Source: Engraulis encrasicolus (taxonomy: Eukaryota; Chordata; Actinopteri; Clupeiformes; Engraulidae). Taken from it: a stretch of DNA of 64,000 nucleotides. Below, in pieces: positions 48,380 to 61,115 of this stretch. Made by a program: the position numbers and the translations under genes. Within the stretch, counting starts at the first letter, position 1. Each line of letters starts with the position of its first letter. Under the pieces are notes generated by a model, which was not told the DNA's origin, did not search any database, and was given only the letters and a program-made list of their open reading frames with translations. Location of the stretch: the NCBI RefSeq assembly GCF_034702125.1, contig NC_085880.1, positions 46,364,722 through 46,428,721 of the forward strand. Direction: 5' to 3'.

Positions 48380-48765
48380 AGTGGAGGCAGTGGTGGCAGT
48401 GGTGGCAGTGGAGGCAGTGGGGGCAGTGGAGGGAGTGGTGGAGGAGGAGGTAGTGGAGGTATTGTAGTGGGGGTGGTGGAGGTAGTGGAGGTGGTGGAGG
48501 TGGTGGAGGAGGTGGGAGTGGTGGAGGAGGTGGTGTTGGTGGAGGTGGTGGAGGTGGTAGAGGTGGTGGTGGGTGGTGGAGGTGGTGGAGGTGGTGGAGG
48601 TGGTGGAGGAGGTGGTGGGTGGTGGAGGTGGAGGAGGTGGAGGTGGTGGAGGTAGCGGAGGAGGTGGTGGTGGTGGAGGTGGAGGTGGTGGTGGAGGAGG
48701 TAGTGGAGGTGGAGGTGGATGGGGTGGAGGGGGTGGAGATGGTGGAGGGGGTGGAGATAGTGGAG
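48380..48765. repeat. GGTGGA-type G-rich minisatellite
   Basis: Degenerate ggtggaggtggtgga units on the + strand. The array is interrupted at 48766 by a MITE and resumes at 48955-49006. Many GG/GGG runs make G-quadruplex formation plausible. Confidence 0.95.
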
Positions 48766-48954
48766 CAGTGGTGTAGTCTACGTAGAACGCGAGTGTACGG
48801 AGTATACCCACTTCTAAATTTCAGGGATTTCAGTATACCCACTTAAAATTGATGGATCCATTATATGAATAGCACAAATAAATACAATATACCCACTTCA
48901 AAAAATGCTCAAATATACAGTATACTCACCATAAAAAAGTAGACTACACCACTG
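48766..48954. mobile_element. hAT-type MITE inside the G-rich minisatellite
   Basis: A 189-bp element: CAGTGGTGTAGTCTAC at the left, GTAGACTACACCACTG at the right, flanked by TAGTGGAG at 48758-48765 and 48955-48962. The interior has repeats of tatacccactt. The perfect 8-bp duplication and ends indicate a recent hAT-type insertion. Confidence 0.88.
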
Positions 48955-49064
48955 TAGTGGAGGTGGTGGAGGTGGTGGAGGTAGTGGAGGTGGTGGAGGT
49001 GGCGGCTCCCATTGTTTGATCAAGATGGATGAGGTGTGACTGCCTGTCTGGCTCTCTGTGTGCG

Positions 49065-49113
49065 GGTGTGTGTGTGCGTGTGCGTGTGCGTGTGCGTGTG
49101 CGTGTGCGTGCAC

Positions 49114-49178
<65 letters not shown>

Positions 49179-49190
49179 TGTGTGTGTGTC
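49065..49190. repeat. (GT)n microsatellite with a GTGTGC segment
   Basis: gtgtgc hexamers (49076-49110) are followed by pure GT. Confidence 0.95.
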
Positions 49191-49268
49191 TGTGTCTGCA
49201 TGAGTTTGAGCCCTTCGCTGCTTGGAGATGAACCGTGTCGCTGAACCGTAACACATGGAACAGTTCAC

Positions 49269-49375
<107 letters not shown>

Positions 49376-49557
49376 CTAGGCTATATGAACGATGAGGAGC
49401 CTCTTAGGGCAGGAAAGGCGCTACAGCTACCTCACGATACACAGGTGCATAGTCTGTCTACGTGGTCTTGCATGCGCCAGGCCTATCTGTGAGCTACTAC
49501 CATTCCTAACACACCTTATCTTTTCACAGAGTGCAGACAATGAATGGAGTTGACACA

Positions 49558-49560
<3 letters not shown>

Positions 49561-49635
<75 letters not shown>
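49561..49635. repeat. (GA)n microsatellite
   Basis: About 36 GA units. Confidence 0.97.
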
Positions 49636-49638
<3 letters not shown>

Positions 49639-49745
49639 AGGGAGACGGACGAAAAGCAAGACAGAGAAATAAAATAAATGAGGGATATGAAGAGAAAGGG
49701 AAAGGCAGAGTTTGCATCTTTGTGCAGACACACTGTGTATGTGCG

Positions 49746-49970
49746 TCCAAACTGCATGTTATCAACAAACTGGATGTGGATCCAAACTGCTTGTTATCAA
49801 CACACTAGATGTGGATCCAAACTGCATGTTATCAACAAACTGGATGTGGATCCAAACTGCTTGTTATCAACACACTAGATGTGGGTCCAAACTGCATGTT
49901 ATCAACAAACTGGATGTGGATCCAAACTGCATGTTATCAACAAACTGGATGTGGATCCAAACTGCATGTA
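49746..49970. repeat. 35-bp minisatellite, about 6.4 copies
   Basis: The unit is tccaaactgcatgttatcaa + caaactggatgtgga. Two unit types (aaactgg / cacactag) alternate, so the higher-order unit is about 70 bp. Confidence 0.94.
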
Positions 49971-50035
49971 ATCGGCCTTCACCAGAGGTGTGTTCTCTGG
50001 GCAAGAGCTATCAGCAGAGCTATGAAGAGGGAAGA

Positions 50036-50085
50036 GAGGAGAGGAGAGGAGAGGAGAGGAGAGGAGAGGAGAGGAGGAGAGGAGC
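50036..50085. repeat. (GGAGA)n
   Basis: About nine gagag/ggaga units. Confidence 0.94.
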
Positions 50086-50109
50086 CTGGTGTCTCTACAG
50101 AGAGAGTTG

Positions 50110-50605
<496 letters not shown>

Positions 50606-50978
50606 GCACGGGGGAGGAGAGGAGAGGAGAGGAGATGAACAGAGGAGAGGAGAGCAGGAGAGGAGAGGAGGAGGTGAGAGGAGAGGAGAGGAGATGGGAG
50701 AGGAGAGTAGAGGCGAGGTTAGGAGATGAGAGGAGGAGAATAGTGAAGAGAGGGGAGGAGAGAGGAGAGGAGAGGAGAGGAGAGGAGAGGAGGAGAGAGG
50801 AGGAGAGGAGGAGAGGAGAGGGGTGGAGAGGAGAGGGGAGGAGAGAGGAGGAGAGGGGAGGAGAGGAGAGGAGAGGAGAGGAGGTAGAGGAGAGGAGGAG
50901 AGGGGAGGAGAAGAGAGGAGAGGAGAGGAGAGGAAACGAGAGGAGAGGAGAGGAGAGAGGAGAGGAGAGAGGAGAGCA
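50606..50978. repeat. (GGAGA)n, 370 bp, imperfect
   Basis: Purine-only + strand of gagag/aggag units. Open frames across it on both strands are artefacts. Confidence 0.95.
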
Positions 50979-50989
50979 GGCAAATTAAT

Positions 50990-53292
50990 GCACAGCGATG
51001 TGCAGCAAGGAGGGGGTCTCTAACACACACTGTAAAAAGAGAGACTGCAGTTCATTAATATTTAAATATTTATGATAGAAAGATAAAACCCTGAAAAAAT
51101 GGGTTTGCGCATTTTTGAATGGAATTGAGTAAAATGTATCATTTTCCAGCAATAATTCACTATATTTTACACACTTTTGAGGAAATAAAATTAGCTCTGA
51201 ATACCAGAGTATTTATTAATTGGTTTAAATGAATTAAGTCAATTATATGGTGTAAGTAAGTAGTAGATTTTACTAGAATCGTATCTAAGAACTTTGATTT
51301 TATTCATTGAGAGGAAGCTGTTTCAATGGCAACTGCATTTCCGGCGCAGCCAGCAGAGGAGAAGTCGCTGCACATGGTCATGGACTGTTCACGTTTTGGA
51401 CTTCTGTAAAGGTAATGAACTGGTTTCATTATTATTTTGTCAACATCTTAAGATTGTAATTCGATGTAGGAGTACAATCGAATATCATTCCAATCCGTCT
51501 CTCGCGTAATACAACTAGGCCTACTTGGTAGTAGGCATGCTGTCCGAAGCAACAACAATTCCCATTCTTAGCCGTGTGTTCAGTTGTAGACAAGTTCAAG
51601 AGCTGGTTTAAAGCTAGGAACGAAAATTTGTGTGAATTACATTAAGTTTCTCTGCTTTTCATCGCCAGTGTCTCTCTTTGATTAGGCTAACTGCACAGTT
51701 GTGTAACTTTTTAGTCCAGTGTAGCAGGCTAGGTTACATTCATCTGCAAAGACAGCTGGTGTTGGAAAGGGTTTTGTAGGCCTACATGTGCCCTTGCCGT
51801 GTTTCTCACTTTGAGGAGTAGGCCTACCATCACAAATTTGTGATTAGAATTTTGCCCAAATTTTGAGTTCCCATTATGATGTCATAAGGACTTTGCAAGA
51901 TTTTTAACACAGACTTCGATGGGAGCAGTAGAGTGTTCAAGTAAAATTCTAGAAGAACCTGGGGAAAGTCCTTACTCCTCAAAGGGTTAATATTCATGAT
52001 TCACGTGCACAGTGAGTGGCAGGTAGATTATTCATGTTCCTGGGCACGAGTAAGTCCTTTAGTTGAGTCGATGCCGCTTGCTGTTGAAGTCCTGCAGAAA
52101 TTTCCTTTTATCCTATGTGCGTAAATGACCAAAATGTAAGTAATCCTGACGAAATATTGAATATCTAGCCTTTTTTTCCGTGTATGTGATGTGTGAGATA
52201 ATAGAAGTTTTAGAGATCGTTTTTTGTCTACTCATTTCCAGCTAAGTTACCTTGAGTTTAGCTTGACTTTACTGCAGATTTACGGTGCTATTTGCTTCCT
52301 ATGTATGTGTAGAGTCATTTCGAGTGCAGTGTGTCATAAATCTGCCCTTTATTAGACACTGTAGGCTTATAATCGTGATGCAGAGGTTCGTTGGATTTTG
52401 TATTCATTTAAAGTGAAGATGCTGGAACTTTCCATAGCTGTCGGCAACCTGTTTTACCGCTAGTTGCCTATAGAGGGCGATCTTCCTCCATATTTGTCAT
52501 GTGTCCTGTATCTGTGTGTTAGTGCACCAGTATAGTTTTAACTGGAAGATATTTTCCTGTCCCCTTTTTCCCTTGTAGACCACACACACACTCGCATGCC
52601 TTTGTTACATTCATAATGTAAATAATTGGAAACCTACTGAAGACCTTTTTTTTTTATTGCATTCAATTGTACCCTGGTGCTTTGCTGTGCTGCATTCATT
52701 GTATTACCTTATATTGAAGAAAAGGCCAGTAAATTCCTTTTATTCCACATTGATGTCCTGTGTTCTGATCGACACACCAAGAAAATACGCACGTATTTTC
52801 CAATTTTCCTAATACAGTCCACCCAATTAGTTCCTGAGCTACGCCCGTTGTAATAGCTCGTGCCTAGCTGGATCGCCACAGCGTGAAGTGTGGACATGCT
52901 TTGTTTTGTCAGCGAACAGTCAGATGGAGTAGCAGCAGCTATCACTGTAGCCCAAACAAGAACATTGCTTGTGTGGTTGTGCATCAAAGGAAAACATTAA
53001 ATGCAAAATTCCAAACCGCATAGGCATGAACCCATTGAACTGTGCATACAAAATGTTAATGTGTAGAGTAAAATGGTACAGGTTAAGGGCATTAAAGATC
53101 CATTTTGCCAAATTAATTGAACAGGCTAATGGCTAAAATGGAATAAAGAAAAAAAAGGTTTTTGAAGGTTGAATTTGGGTTGAAATATTGTTCAGATTGT
53201 CCTCATGCACTTAGTACACTAGTACAGAATAATTTAATCATCTGATGCATGTCCTTATCTTGTCCCCTCCCCCTTCCCCCTTCGTTTTCTAG
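50990..53292. other. Possible 5' exon and intron of the uncharacterised gene at 61362
   Basis: At 51325-51414 an ATG-containing segment (atggcaactgcatttccgg...) runs 27 codons to a stop, just before a donor-like aaag|gtaatg. This could be a 5' untranslated exon. 53030-53180 (tgtgcatacaaaatg...aagggcattaaagatcc) is related to 60565-60650 and 61115-61180, so the region contains repeated exon/intron units. No protein is recognised. Confidence 0.35.
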
Positions 53293-53306
53293 CTGTTCGT
53301 GCAAGA

Positions 53307-53314
53307 TCATTTTT
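53307..53314. repeat. Left 8-bp target duplication
   Basis: TCATTTTT, identical to 60466-60473. Confidence 0.85.
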
Positions 53315-53368
53315 GGTAACACTTTATAATAAGTACCCCTTTTTAGGCATTACTTAAGGGTTAGTTAA

Positions 53369-55933
53369 CCCTTTTACTGCCGTCGTCGCAAAATTGCGAC
53401 AGGTCGCGGTATTGAATTAGGTGGGCTGTCACGTCGAATAGAGTGTAAAATCTTGTCCATACTCCTTTCCACTGGGTGGCAGACATGTGGTACTTCAATC
53501 CTTTCTAAGAATTTCGACCCCTCTTAGTGCATTTTTTTCGAGTAATTTCCATCTGAACACCCAGACGCGGAAGTTGCGTTGCAAGTCACTATTTCAAAAC
53601 AAAGGAGGATCGGCGTTGTGAGATTGTGCACATAATTTCCTCTAATTCAAGCCCAAATACATTCTAAATGCAATTTGTCTTTGTGGTTTATGTTTAGTGA
53701 CATTATATTTTCTCACAAGTTGATTGTATATGTGTAGACATTTATAATATGGCCTTAGACAATGCGTCTCCTATTGCTAGCTTAGCCGTGGCTACAGAGA
53801 AGAACAGCCAATTCAAATAGGCAGTGAAATAGATCCCCTTGCCAAACACAGGGAAACATGGCGTCAGTTTTACATACATAAACAGTTTTACAAACATAAC
53901 TGATCCTAACCATAACTCAATGGAAAGTTTCGGGATTGAGAGAAGAGGTTTGTTTGGAGACTTCATTAGGTAGGGGAGTTCCCATTTGAACACACGCGAC
54001 GCGAAGGCGAAGCCCTGTTCCAGACGAGCTGAACGCATGCGACTGGTTTCATTCACTGAATAAATCTGAAGCAAGTTGGCCTGCCCCCAGACGACAACTT
54101 GTCATGATGTTTTGTGTGCAATGCAATTGCGTATTTCGCCCCTCAAGTAATTGCAGCCATTATTATAAGAAAAAAGATGTTGCTGCTGAGATTGCAACAC
54201 AGACGATCAATCGGCTGTTTGGGACCTCCCCTGTCAAACACAGAAACACGGTGTAGACCTAGGAAACATGATCCTGAACACAAACTAATGAACATTTGCG
54301 GGGTTGTGAGAATGTGTTTGCTTGGCGACTTGTAAATGGTTACGGGGGATTTCCTTAGAACATGCGAGAAGCGTTTATTGTCATCCAAACCCACAGGGCG
54401 ATATGCGTAATTTCACTGAATAAACCTCTAAATAGGCAACCACTATTTCTATGTCGTGCGTTTTATATGCAATACAATGCCATATGTCGCCCCTAAAGTG
54501 ATTGCAGTCATCATGTGTTCATCGAAATAGGCTATATTTCACTTGGTGGTGAACTTTGACGTGCGTCTTCCCCTAAGCTGGAGTAGGCAAAAAAGCTAAA
54601 ACATAAAGATAACGTATGTAATTTTCTCTATGAAAGACCGTAAGGAAAACCACTGCTACAAAAAATAATGGATTATCCTGTTAGACGTTGTACATCCCGT
54701 AGAAATTCGATACATGGCTTGGGGAAATATCCGCGTCTTTTTTTTTTTTTTTACCGTTGCGCACGGCGAAATGAAGACGCATATCCTATAACACGAATAT
54801 TTTAGACTTGTTGAAAACTGGGCTGGTCGCCGTGGTTGGACTGTCTTTATTAGAGTTTGTCATGTCACTAAAGCAGCATGGAAGAGGGGGCGGAACCGGA
54901 GAGACTGGAGAGGAAAGCGCTGCGCTATGCGTGAGGGGAGATGGTGCCGCTTCTAATCGCCTTCAGATAGCCGACTTTAGGTGTTACTTATAAAGTATAG
55001 GCCTACTATAACGTGACAACGTCGGCCTAATTGGGCTGTGTGTACTTTCGATCCATGTCTGTATGCCTAACAGTAGCCTATGATACCAAAATGAATAGAA
55101 GCAGTTTATAAGTCAATAGAGCTGAGATAACAGGAGAGGTGATGCTGATTTGCTCCGCCTCTCCACCCCTTTTCCTGAAACTGATTTCACAAGGGTACAC
55201 CTCATGATACAAATTAGGCCTTTTTTATACCCATTATCTTGACACTGTGCCCATTAGTTCTGTGAAAAGTGACAATCTGTAACATTCATTCACTGAGCTA
55301 TGCTGATGATCATCCAGGATGATCCTATGCATACAGGGGTCATTGCCCCTGCGCCTTATCCAAATGGCCTACAGTAGCCTATATAGGTCACAGGTGTAGT
55401 AAAATAGGCTATATAGGCATATATGTGTACTGAATATGTGTGCTTACCCTGTCTGAGAAAGGTTTTCACAGACTAAAAAGTCACAGGTAGATGCAAACAC
55501 TTTTGGCACTCCAGGCAACAACCTCCCAGTTATTCCGTTTCTTGCTAGTTATTATTATTACAATATTAGTTACAATATTTACTATATGTTAGGCTTAAAA
55601 CTACTTTTTTACTTGACCATAATGTATGTGCACAACATGACAGTAATGGGATGCCACATATTTCTAAATAAATTCAATAATCTATTGAAAATCTATTGAA
55701 AATTATCAATATTTTCCATTACTAATTAAAAATTCAAAATGGCCGCCCCATATGACGTCATAATATGCTAATTAGGTATGCATATTTACTCCCAAAATAA
55801 ACTTTGGGTCTTCCTCAACATTTTTGTAATTTACAGTTAGGCTCTATCTGTTACCCCTGTCCAGCCACAGCCTGTTGAATATGTGATGCCCAAATCGAGC
55901 ATTTTCACCAAAATAACATTGGCATTAAAAGGG
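53369..55933. mobile_element. piggyBac-like non-autonomous element (TTAA target)
   Basis: CCCTTTTACTGCC at the start and GGCATTAAAAGGG at the end are inverted, flanked by TTAA at 53365-53368 and 55934-55937. The uninterrupted opposite arm of the host element (60414-60430 region) has a single TTAA there, confirming the insertion site. CCCT ends and TTAA duplication are hallmarks of piggyBac elements. It is 2565 bp with no transposase frame. The interior shows a diverged ~360-bp tandem duplication (for example cactgaataaa at about 54054 and 54413). Confidence 0.82.
53700..54520. repeat. Diverged ~360-bp tandem duplication within the piggyBac-like element
   Basis: Blocks such as caaacacag.aaac, ttcactgaataaa and tatttcgcccctcaagtaattgcagccat (second copy: tatgtcgcccctaaagtgattgcagtcat) recur in the same order about 360 bases apart. 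Confidence 0.65.
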
Positions 55934-56759
55934 TTAAGCCTTATTTTACCATTAGTTAACCCTTAGTGAATCACGAGTTAATCATTATGTAAGCATTATT
56001 TCTCATTTCCTAACTATTATCTACTACCGTTAGTAAATGGTTAGTGTGTGCTGATATAACGGTTCGCTAAGCAAAGTTAAGCCTTAAATAAGCCTTATTT
56101 TAACAATAGTTAACCCTTAGTAAATAACGAGTTAGTCGTTATGTATGTGTTATTCCTCATTTCTTAACTATTATCTACTACCATTAGTAAATGGTTAGTG
56201 TGTGCTGATGTAACGGTTCGCTATGCAAAGTTAAACCTTAGTTAAGCCTTATTTTTAACATTAATTAACCCTTAGTGAATCACGAGTAAGTCGTTATGTA
56301 TGTGTTATGTCTCATTTCTTAACCATTAACTAATACCGTTAGTAAATGGTTAGTGTGTGCTGATGTAACTACTCGCTAAACAAAATTAAGCATTAGTTAA
56401 CCCTTAGTGAATCACGAGTCAGTCATTATGTATTTCTGTGAAATGATTAAGTACTGTTAATTAATCATTCGTCTATGGTGATTTAACCTTCTGATAAGTA
56501 TTAGTAAACCATCATTAAAATGTCTGATAACCCACCTTTATTTATGAAAAAAACATTATCTCTTTGTTGTCTCCTACCACCTAACCATTAACAAGTACTA
56601 TTAGGCATGTATGGTAACGGTTTGTAAACTCTTGCTTTAGCATCAGTGAAGTCTTATTTAACCCTTTTGTAATGGTTAGTGTGTGATGACTGGTAGCATG
56701 GCAAACAGTAGGCCTAGGCCTAAGTTGAGGCTCATGTGACTGCCCCTCATGGATGTTTC

Positions 56760-59700
56760 TGGACATTAACAAATGACTTGTTAAGCGTTGCTTATGCATT
56801 ATCAAGGAATTACGAACCATTACTTAAGTATATCTGGGGAACTGATCTAAAGTGAAAACCTGTTATGGCTTTACAACACATTAACGAATGACTTGATAAG
56901 CATTGCTTATGCATTACCAAGAAGTTTCAACGCAATAATAACGCATATCTGGGGAACTTTTTAAGTGAAAACCTATCCATACTTTCCAAAACATTAACAA
57001 ATGACTTGATAAGCATTGCTTGTGCACTATCAAGGATGTATAACCCATTACTTAAGTATATCTGGGGAACTGATCTAAAGTGAAAACCTTTCCATGCTTT
57101 CCATAACGTTAACAAATGACTTGATAAGCATTGCTTATGCATTACCAAGAAGTCACAACTCATTACTAACGCATATCTGGGGAACTTTTTAAGTGAAAAT
57201 CTCACCATGCTTTCCAAAACATTAACAAAGGACTTGGTAAGCATTGCTTATGCATTATCAAGGATTTATAACCCATCACTTAGGTATATCTGGGGAACTG
57301 TTCTAAAGTGAAAACCTTTCCATGCTTTCCGAAACGTTAACAAATGACTTGATAAGCATTACGTAAGCATTATCAAGAAGTTTCAACGCATTAATAACTC
57401 ATATCTGGGGAACTTTTTCTGTGAAAATCTTTCCATGCTTTCCAAAACATTAACAAATGACTTGATAAACGTTGCTTATGCATTATCAAGGAGTTACAAC
57501 TCATTACTTAAGTATATCTGGGGAACTGATATAAAGTGAACACATTTCCATGCTTTCCAAAACGTTAACAAATGACTTGATAAGCATTGCTTATGCATTA
57601 TCGAGAAGTTTCAACGCATTACTAACGCATATCTGGGGAACTTTTTCAGTGAAAATCTTTCCATGCTATCCAAAACATTAACAAATGACTTCATAAGCAT
57701 TGCTTATGCTTTTATCAAGGATTTAAAACCCATTAGGCCTACTTAAGTAGGCCTATATCTGGGGAACTTCTCTGAAGTGAAAACCTTTCCATGCTTTCCA
57801 AAACATTAACAAATGACTCGATAAGTATTGCTTATGCATTACAGTGGAATCCGCTTATAGTGGTCACGGATATAGTAATCAACCGCTTATATAGATCAAA
57901 AAGCTTGGGACAGAATCATTTCTATACAAATGCTGTTTAAATAATTCGTTTACAGTGATCAAAAATCCGCTTATAATGTTCATTTTTGTCATTTTATGAA
58001 TGTAAACATGTGCAAAAAGTATTGAAAAACTCAGTGTAGCCATTTCATTTTTTACTCCCGCGATTCCTTTCCCGACGTCTGCTTCTGTATATGCCAGATA
58101 GGTTAGGGTATTGCGCGAGACTCAACTCGCCACTTTTCCGGGTGGTAGCCTAGCCTACTCTAGGGGCGCCAACCGAGGAGTGCAAACTCCATACAGTGAA
58201 TGGGCTGCGCTCTCCCGACAGCACCCCAGTGAACTGCAGGCATGGCTCGACTGAGTGGGGACGCAACCTGTTTACATAGAAACTCTCTGGTGATGAGGCT
58301 GTGTACACATGCTTCTGTCTCGCTAGCCAATGTAGCCTAACGAGTTAACACCGGGCAGCAAGCACGTGAATCATGTCTCTCTTATTCTGGGAATGAAAAA
58401 CATAGGCTCTTCGAAACGTATGAAAATTTACCAAAAACGAGCCAACGAGATGTTTTGGCGAAGCTTGGCATTCCTCAGGCTACCTTGTGTTTAAACTGCA
58501 ACAGCTGTACAGGCTGCGTCTCCCCACGAGTCCCTCCCACTCCCCCTCGCCCTTCTCATCTCTCCTATGCCAGCAAGCCCAGCGCGACTTTCCCAATTCC
58601 AACCAGTTCTTTGCGTGGCTTTTTTTAAACGGTGTCCAAAAAAAAACACGTTGTAGGCTACTACTGTACAGCAGGCTATGCAACAGTGTGTTATTTATCG
58701 GCGTGGCAATTTTAAGTGCGCAGTCTTGCGGCGTTTTGCATGCATAACCTGAATCACACTGTGCAGAAACTCGCCAGAAAACGTTTGTGGAATGGGAACT
58801 TTACAAACTTATTTGACATCATAAGAGATGACGACCCGTGCGTGGTCTATGCTTTGAAATGCATGTAAGCCTCGTCTTTCTCAGCGCTCATTTTTGACAG
58901 ACAGGTAGAGACAAAAAAAAAGGGTGAAATAATACAAATTCGGTTGTAGTAATCAATCGCTTACAGTGTTCAAATTGGCTCGGACAAACGTGACCACTAT
59001 AAGCGGATTCCACTGTATCAAGGAGTTACAACTCCCTACTTGCGCATATCTGGGGAACTGATCTAAAGTGAAAACCTTTCCATGCTTTCCAAAACGTTAA
59101 CAAATGACTTGTTAAGCATTGCTTACGCATTATCAAGGAGTTACAACTCATTACTTAAGTATATCTGTGGAACTGATCTAAAGTGAAAACCTTTCCATGC
59201 TTTACAAAACGTTAACAAATGACTTGTTAGGCATTTCTTATGCATTATCAAGAAGTTACAACTCACTACTTGCGCATATCTGGGGAACTTTTGAAGTGAA
59301 AACCTTTCCATGCTTTCCAAAACGTTAACAAATGACTTGTTAAGCATTGCTTATGCATTATCAAGGAGTTACAACTCATTACTTAAGTATATCTGGGGAA
59401 CTGATCTAAAGTGAAAACCTTTCCATGCTTTACAAAACGTTAATAAATTATTTGTTAGGCATTGCTTATGCATTAACAAGAAGTTACAACTCACTACTTG
59501 CGCATATCTGGGGAACTTTTAAAGTGAAAACCTTTCCATGCTTTCCAAAACGTTAACAAATGACTTGTTAAGCATTGCTTATGCATTATCAAGGAGTTAC
59601 AGCTCATTACTTAAGTATATCTGGGGAACTGATCTAAAGTGAAAACCTTTCCATGCTTTACAAAACGTTAACAAATGATTTGTTAGGCATTGCTTATGCA

Positions 59701-60012
59701 TTAACAAGAAGTAACAACTCACTACTTGCGCATATCTGGGGAACTTTTAAAGTGAAAACCTTTCCATGCTTTCCACAACGTTAACAAATGACTTGTTAAG
59801 CATTGCTTATGCATTATCAAGGAGGTACAACTCATTACTTAAGTATATCTGGGGAACTGATCTAAAGTGAAAATCTTTCCATGCTTTACAAATTGTTAAC
59901 ACATGATTTGTTAGGCATTGCTTATGCATTAACAAGAAGTTACAACTCACTACTTGCGCATATCTGGGGAACTTTTAAAGTGAAAACCTTTCCATGCTTT
60001 CCAAAACGTTAA
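56760..60012. repeat. ~114-bp tandem satellite inside the long-inverted-repeat element (split by Tigger-like copy 2)
   Basis: The monomer contains tatctggggaactgatctaa, gtgaaaacctttccatgctt, acgttaacaaatgacttg and aagcattgcttatgcattat. tctggggaac recurs at about 56834, 56948, 57061, 57176 and 57289. Neighbouring monomers alternate in type (acttaagtatatctgg / actaacgcatatctgg), giving a ~229-bp higher-order unit. About 17-18 monomers lie on the two sides of the Tigger-like insertion combined. Confidence 0.92.
57842..59015. mobile_element. Tigger/pogo-like non-autonomous element, copy 2 (uninterrupted)
   Basis: A 1174-bp element with CAGTGGAATCCGCTTATAG ends, inserted at TA (57840-57841 and 59016-59017) in a satellite monomer whose sequence resumes in register (gcatta / tatcaagg). 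It is almost identical by eye to copy 1 at 6093-8851 minus the Penelope-like insertion. It supplies the empty-site reference for that insertion (58091-58104). No transposase frame. Confidence 0.9.
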
Positions 60013-60465
60013 CAAATGACTTTATAAGCTTATGATGAAATAACACATACATAACGACTTACTCGTGATTCACTAAGGGTTAATTAATATTAAAAAATAA
60101 GGCTTAACTAAGGTTTAACTTTGCTTAGCGAACCGTTACATCAGCACACACTAACCATTTACTAATGGTAGTAGATAATAGTTAAGAACTGAGGAATAAC
60201 ACATACATAACGACTAACTCGTTATTTACTAAGGGTTAACTATTGTTAAAATAAGGCTTATTTAAGGCTTAACTTTGCTTAGCGAACCGTTATATCAGCA
60301 CACACTAACCATTTACTAACGGTAGTAGATAATAGTTAGGAAATGAGAAATAATGCTTACATAATGATTAACTCGTGATTCACTAAGGGTTAACTAATGG
60401 TAAAATAAGGCTTAACTAACCCTTAAGTAATGCCTAAAAAGGGGTACTTATTATAAAGTGTTACC

Positions 60466-60473
60466 TCATTTTT
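60466..60473. repeat. Right 8-bp target duplication
   Basis: TCATTTTT, identical to 53307-53314. Confidence 0.85.
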
Positions 60474-61033
60474 AAGTGAACTTGGTGCACGTGGCATTCA
60501 AGACAGCAAAGTTTAAGAGCATCACAGGGACCCAAGTGGTTGAACAGCACAGAAAACAGTGAGTTTTGAATACAAAATGTAAAGTTCAAAATGGTGTGCA
60601 GAGTAAAGGTGTGAAGGCCCCATGTTTAAAAAAAGGCTTCACCTATCTGCAGACGGGCTGGGCATTAGCTTGGCATTAGCTTAGCGTGATGGAAGCCCAA
60701 GACAACATTTTTTTTGGAGATATTAACACATTAAAGGCTGACTTAAAGGGCAAAATGACTTATTTTGAGGCATTGCTTAAAACGGTAGTTTCATGTTTTG
60801 ATATGTCTGTGATGGTATGTTATAGAGCTTGTCTCTTTCTAACACATGCACAATTTATTATAGGATATTCTGGTGCCTTTTGAAATGGCTTAATGCAAAG
60901 CTATGGTTTTGAACTGTTTATGTGTTTCATGTTTTAATGATGTTCACTTACTGCCCTCATATGTCTAGATAACACAAGGTGTGAACCTAATATCTGATGT
61001 GTGGGTCTCTCTTGTGTTTTCTTCTTTCTCTAG

Positions 61034-61115
61034 TTGTTTGAGCAGTGAAAGTGCGATCCAAAGCAGATGATTTTAACAGCACCAAGAGACAAACAGTTCA
61101 GCGGCACAGAGAACA
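61034..61115 (+). pseudogene. Second putative exon of the uncharacterised gene
   Basis: Flanked by ctttctctag and gtaagttg. One frame gives a plausible peptide after an early stop (AVKVRSKADDFNSTKRQTVQ), but its phase does not match the last exon at 61362. It is therefore either untranslated or degenerate. Its sequence is related to the exon split at 53293/60466. Confidence 0.4.

Larger units (their letters stand above)
53315..60465. mobile_element. Long-terminal-inverted-repeat DNA transposon (8-bp duplication), non-autonomous
   Basis: It starts GGTAACACTTTATAATAAGT and ends with the exact inverse. TCATTTTT flanks it at 53307-53314 and 60466-60473. The inverted arms are about 430 bp once the piggyBac-like insertion is ignored (53315-53368 plus 55938-56400, versus 60030-60465). 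The arms are themselves built of ~155-bp tandem units (gttaacccttagtgaatcac...). The centre is a ~114-bp tandem satellite. No transposase frame exists. An 8-bp duplication suggests hAT, but the superfamily is unresolved. Confidence 0.85.
53293..60558 (+). pseudogene. Putative exon split by a 7.15-kb transposon
   Basis: The acceptor 'ttcgttttctag' opens an exon at 53293 that is cut after 22 bases by the long-inverted-repeat element. It resumes at 60466 and ends at 60558 before a gtgagt donor. The spliced ~107-base exon resembles the next one (61034-61115): both begin a few bases after CTAG with tGTTyGwGCA and end in CAGA(A/G)AACA|GT. The same downstream intron start (gaatacaaaatg/gcattcaaagtg) follows each. 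All frames of the rejoined exon contain stops. It may be a non-coding or dead exon. Confidence 0.45.

Noticed and set aside
53742..54074. 110-codon minus-strand frame inside the piggyBac-like element
   Set aside because: It has no similarity to piggyBac transposase motifs; one copy of the internal ~360-bp duplication covers it and the other copy does not keep the frame.
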